From contig JABITN010000141.1 in the NCBI GenBank assembly GCA_018700525.1, positions 1 to 52,970 on the forward strand: a DNA stretch of 52,970 bases. The letters are read 5' to 3'. The notes under the pieces are model-generated. The model saw nothing but the letters and a program-made list of their open reading frames with translations. It was not told where the DNA came from and did not search any database. This DNA comes from Opitutales bacterium (GTDB lineage: Bacteria; Verrucomicrobiota; Verrucomicrobiia; Opitutales; Opitutaceae). A program made the position numbers and the translations under genes. Of the stretch, positions 51,671 through 52,970 are shown in pieces (position 1 is the first letter of the stretch; each line of letters opens with the position of its first letter).

Positions 51671-51931
51671 ATGCCAAAATTAGGCAAGAAAGCGTTTCAG
51701 CTTAAAGCTGTTGCGGTGACTTCGATATCGATCGAAGATTCGTTTCTCAATGTGCCTGAAGACTTCAAACTTCAAGGCGGAGGCATTCGGGCCCGTCCGT
51801 CCGTGCCCGGTCCGGTTAATAGTTCAAGAGAGGAAAAGGACGCCAAGGCGGCCGATGGCCAAGGTAAGAGGGTGAAGGGTTTGCGAATTGTTTTGGCCGC
51901 AAAAAGCCGCAAAAAGGCACAAGAAAAGTAA
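51671..51931 (+). other. Doubtful open frame of 86 codons, possible gene remnant
   Basis: The frame reads MPKLGKKAFQLKAVAVTSIS, then IEDSFLNVPEDFKLQ, and ends in a Lys/Arg-rich tail from A-rich repeats. A separate 26-codon frame at 51603-51683 starts MRRILLYFGLWGSV like a signal peptide and overlaps it in another frame, so a frameshifted small exported protein is possible. No family was recognised. A hairpin follows downstream. The rest of 51538-52067 shows no gene. Confidence 0.25.
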
Positions 51932-51990
51932 AGAACGAGGAATGATAGTTTCTGTATCCGTTATTCAACTATAGTGTCTTGATTCGGTAG

Positions 51991-52018
51991 GGAGGACTGA
52001 GCCGGTCCTCCTGCTTTT
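51991..52018 (+). terminator. Candidate rho-independent terminator
   Basis: GGAGGAC (51991-51997) pairs perfectly with GTCCTCC (52005-52011) over a 7-base loop, followed by TGCTTTT. The T tract is on the plus strand, so it suits a plus-strand transcript from the small frame region 51600-51931, not the convergent sulfatase. Confidence 0.55.
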
Positions 52019-52067
52019 GATTGCTATATTGGATTCGCCTGGTTGGTCATGCGAGTCCGTCGCGTAC

Positions 52068-52970
52068 CTACTTGTCTAGGAATCGTTCTTGATTTCGTTT
52101 GAATTCGGCGGGTTTGTCGTGATTGGCTTTTGCCGATCCGTAGGCTGGCAATCCTTCCCAGACTACGGAGTCCTTTTGGGTGGCTTCGAATAAGGCGAGG
52201 TAGCGGGCCTTCATTTCGCCGAGCTTTTCGGGCGACTTGAAGGCTAGGTCATTTTTCTGACTGGGGTCTTTGACGACGTTGTACAGCTCGAAAAAGTCGG
52301 CTTTGAAATTTTCGATGAACGGCATGTCGAGGTCGGACAATCCGTGCGTGCGAGGAGTCGAGTCATTGGAGCGAGCGGTCAGAATGTAGTTGCCGTGGCA
52401 CATGGCGACTTCTGGCGAACCGCGATAGAAAAACCATAACATGGGTTGCTTACGCGTTTTCAATTTTCGTCCTTTGAGAAGCGGGAGCAGGCTCATTCCA
52501 TCATAAGCCCGGTCCTTGGGGAGTTTTGCGCCAACCAAGGAGCTGACAGTGGGAAGGAGATCGGGAAACCAAACGGCATCGTCGAGTTCGCGTTTTCCGG
52601 GGAATGCATCTGGGTAGGAGACGATAAGTGGAACGCGGATACCGCCATCGTAGACGTCGGCTTTCAATCCGCGAAAATTCCGGTTGGAACCCATTCGGTA
52701 GGATCCGTGATCGGAGGCGAAAAGGACCAATGTATTTTTATCGAGGCCATTCGCTTTCAAAGTAGCAAGTACGCGACCGACCGCTTTATCCAGGTTTTCC
52801 ACACTGGCGAAGTAGTTGGCGGATTTGTCGTCGACGTCAGGGTAGTGGGCAATCAGTTCCGGGGGAGAGACGATTTTCGCGTGTGGCTCGTGAAAGGGAA
52901 GGTAGACGAAGAACGGTTGGTCGGCTTTGCGTTCGGTCTTGAACCAAAGCTGAAATTCGTCGGCCAGCAA
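52068..52970 (-). CDS. Type I sulfatase, C-terminal part (cut by window end)
   Basis: 300 residues of the C-terminal two thirds of a sulfatase; the 5' part including the formylglycine motif lies beyond position 52970. Visible blocks are PFFVYLPFHEPHAK, DKAVGRVLATLKANGLDKNTLVLFASDHGS, NRNFRGLKADVYDGGIRVPLIVSYPD, and FELYNVVKDPSQKNDL near the end. These are metal- and substrate-site regions and the usual C-terminal subdomain. The ATG at the edge is internal, not the true start. It hydrolyses a sulfate ester; the sugar is unknown. It is separated from the potassium genes by about 530 bp. Confidence 0.93.
   Translation of the reverse strand: MLADEFQLWFKTERKADQPFFVYLPFHEPHAKIVSPPELIAHYPDVDDKSANYFASVENLDKAVGRVLATLKANGLDKNTLVLFASDHGSYRMGSNRNFRGLKADVYDGGIRVPLIVSYPDAFPGKRELDDAVWFPDLLPTVSSLVGAKLPKDRAYDGMSLLPLLKGRKLKTRKQPMLWFFYRGSPEVAMCHGNYILTARSNDSTPRTHGLSDLDMPFIENFKADFFELYNVVKDPSQKNDLAFKSPEKLGEMKARYLALFEATQKDSVVWEGLPAYGSAKANHDKPAEFKRNQERFLDK

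Noticed and set aside
1-52970. CRISPR array, prophage or insertion sequence
   Set aside because: No regularly spaced repeat series, phage structural genes or transposase-like frames were found.

Overview
The window most likely comes from a marine-type Verrucomicrobiota, probably class Opitutia (Puniceicoccaceae or a relative). The reasons are family-level, not a database match: a TonB receptor whose mature N-terminus carries the YELSPFEV signature that I associate with this group, several sulfatases, cytochrome c proteins of the Planctomycetes-Verrucomicrobia type, and mid-range base composition. No ribosomal RNA, CRISPR array, phage or insertion sequence was seen.

The left part (about 1 to 29.5 kb) is an accessory catabolic region. 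A LacI-type regulator and an aldehyde dehydrogenase on the minus strand face a six-gene plus-strand operon: enoyl-CoA hydratase, class III CoA-transferase, SDR dehydrogenase, an EthD-like protein, an MFS transporter and an FAH-family hydrolase. A palindrome-rich control region lies between them. An AraC regulator then diverges from a TonB receptor, with two perfect 22-bp direct repeats between them. Next comes a worn polysaccharide patch: a sulfatase, an in-frame chimera of a Gfo/Idh oxidoreductase with a cytochrome c tail, a GH105 hydrolase and a sulfatase fragment. Then follow an acylating (methyl)malonate-semialdehyde dehydrogenase overlapping an iron alcohol dehydrogenase, a giant exported cytochrome/SUMF1 fusion, a beta-propeller cytochrome and a double RidA protein. 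The region ends with a two-gene nucleotidyltransferase module resembling a toxin-antitoxin pair, next to a Sel1-repeat gene remnant.

The right part (29.6 to 52 kb) looks like core genome. It holds tRNA-Leu(CAG), a two-gene YeeE/YedE-type sulfur transporter, and a dipeptide-type ABC transporter whose genes surround a 1,156-residue protein of unknown function. After gluQ comes the minus-strand operon HIT, phoH, pgpH, ybeY and a membrane protein. WaaA (Kdo transferase) diverges from it, followed by a ferredoxin with a strong terminator, the trkA-trkH potassium uptake pair, and a sulfatase cut by the window edge.

Biological reading (inference): the left half supports growth on sulfated, uronate-containing polysaccharide and on a small organic acid handled as a CoA thioester. 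The hydratase/CoA-transferase pair plus the semialdehyde/alcohol dehydrogenase pair together match an acrylate or 3-hydroxypropionate to acetyl-CoA route. The SDR plus FAH pair matches a 2-keto-3-deoxy-sugar-acid route. The most promising undescribed elements are the six-gene operon, the cytochrome/SUMF1-propeller-RidA set, the nucleotidyltransferase module and the large protein inside the transporter locus.
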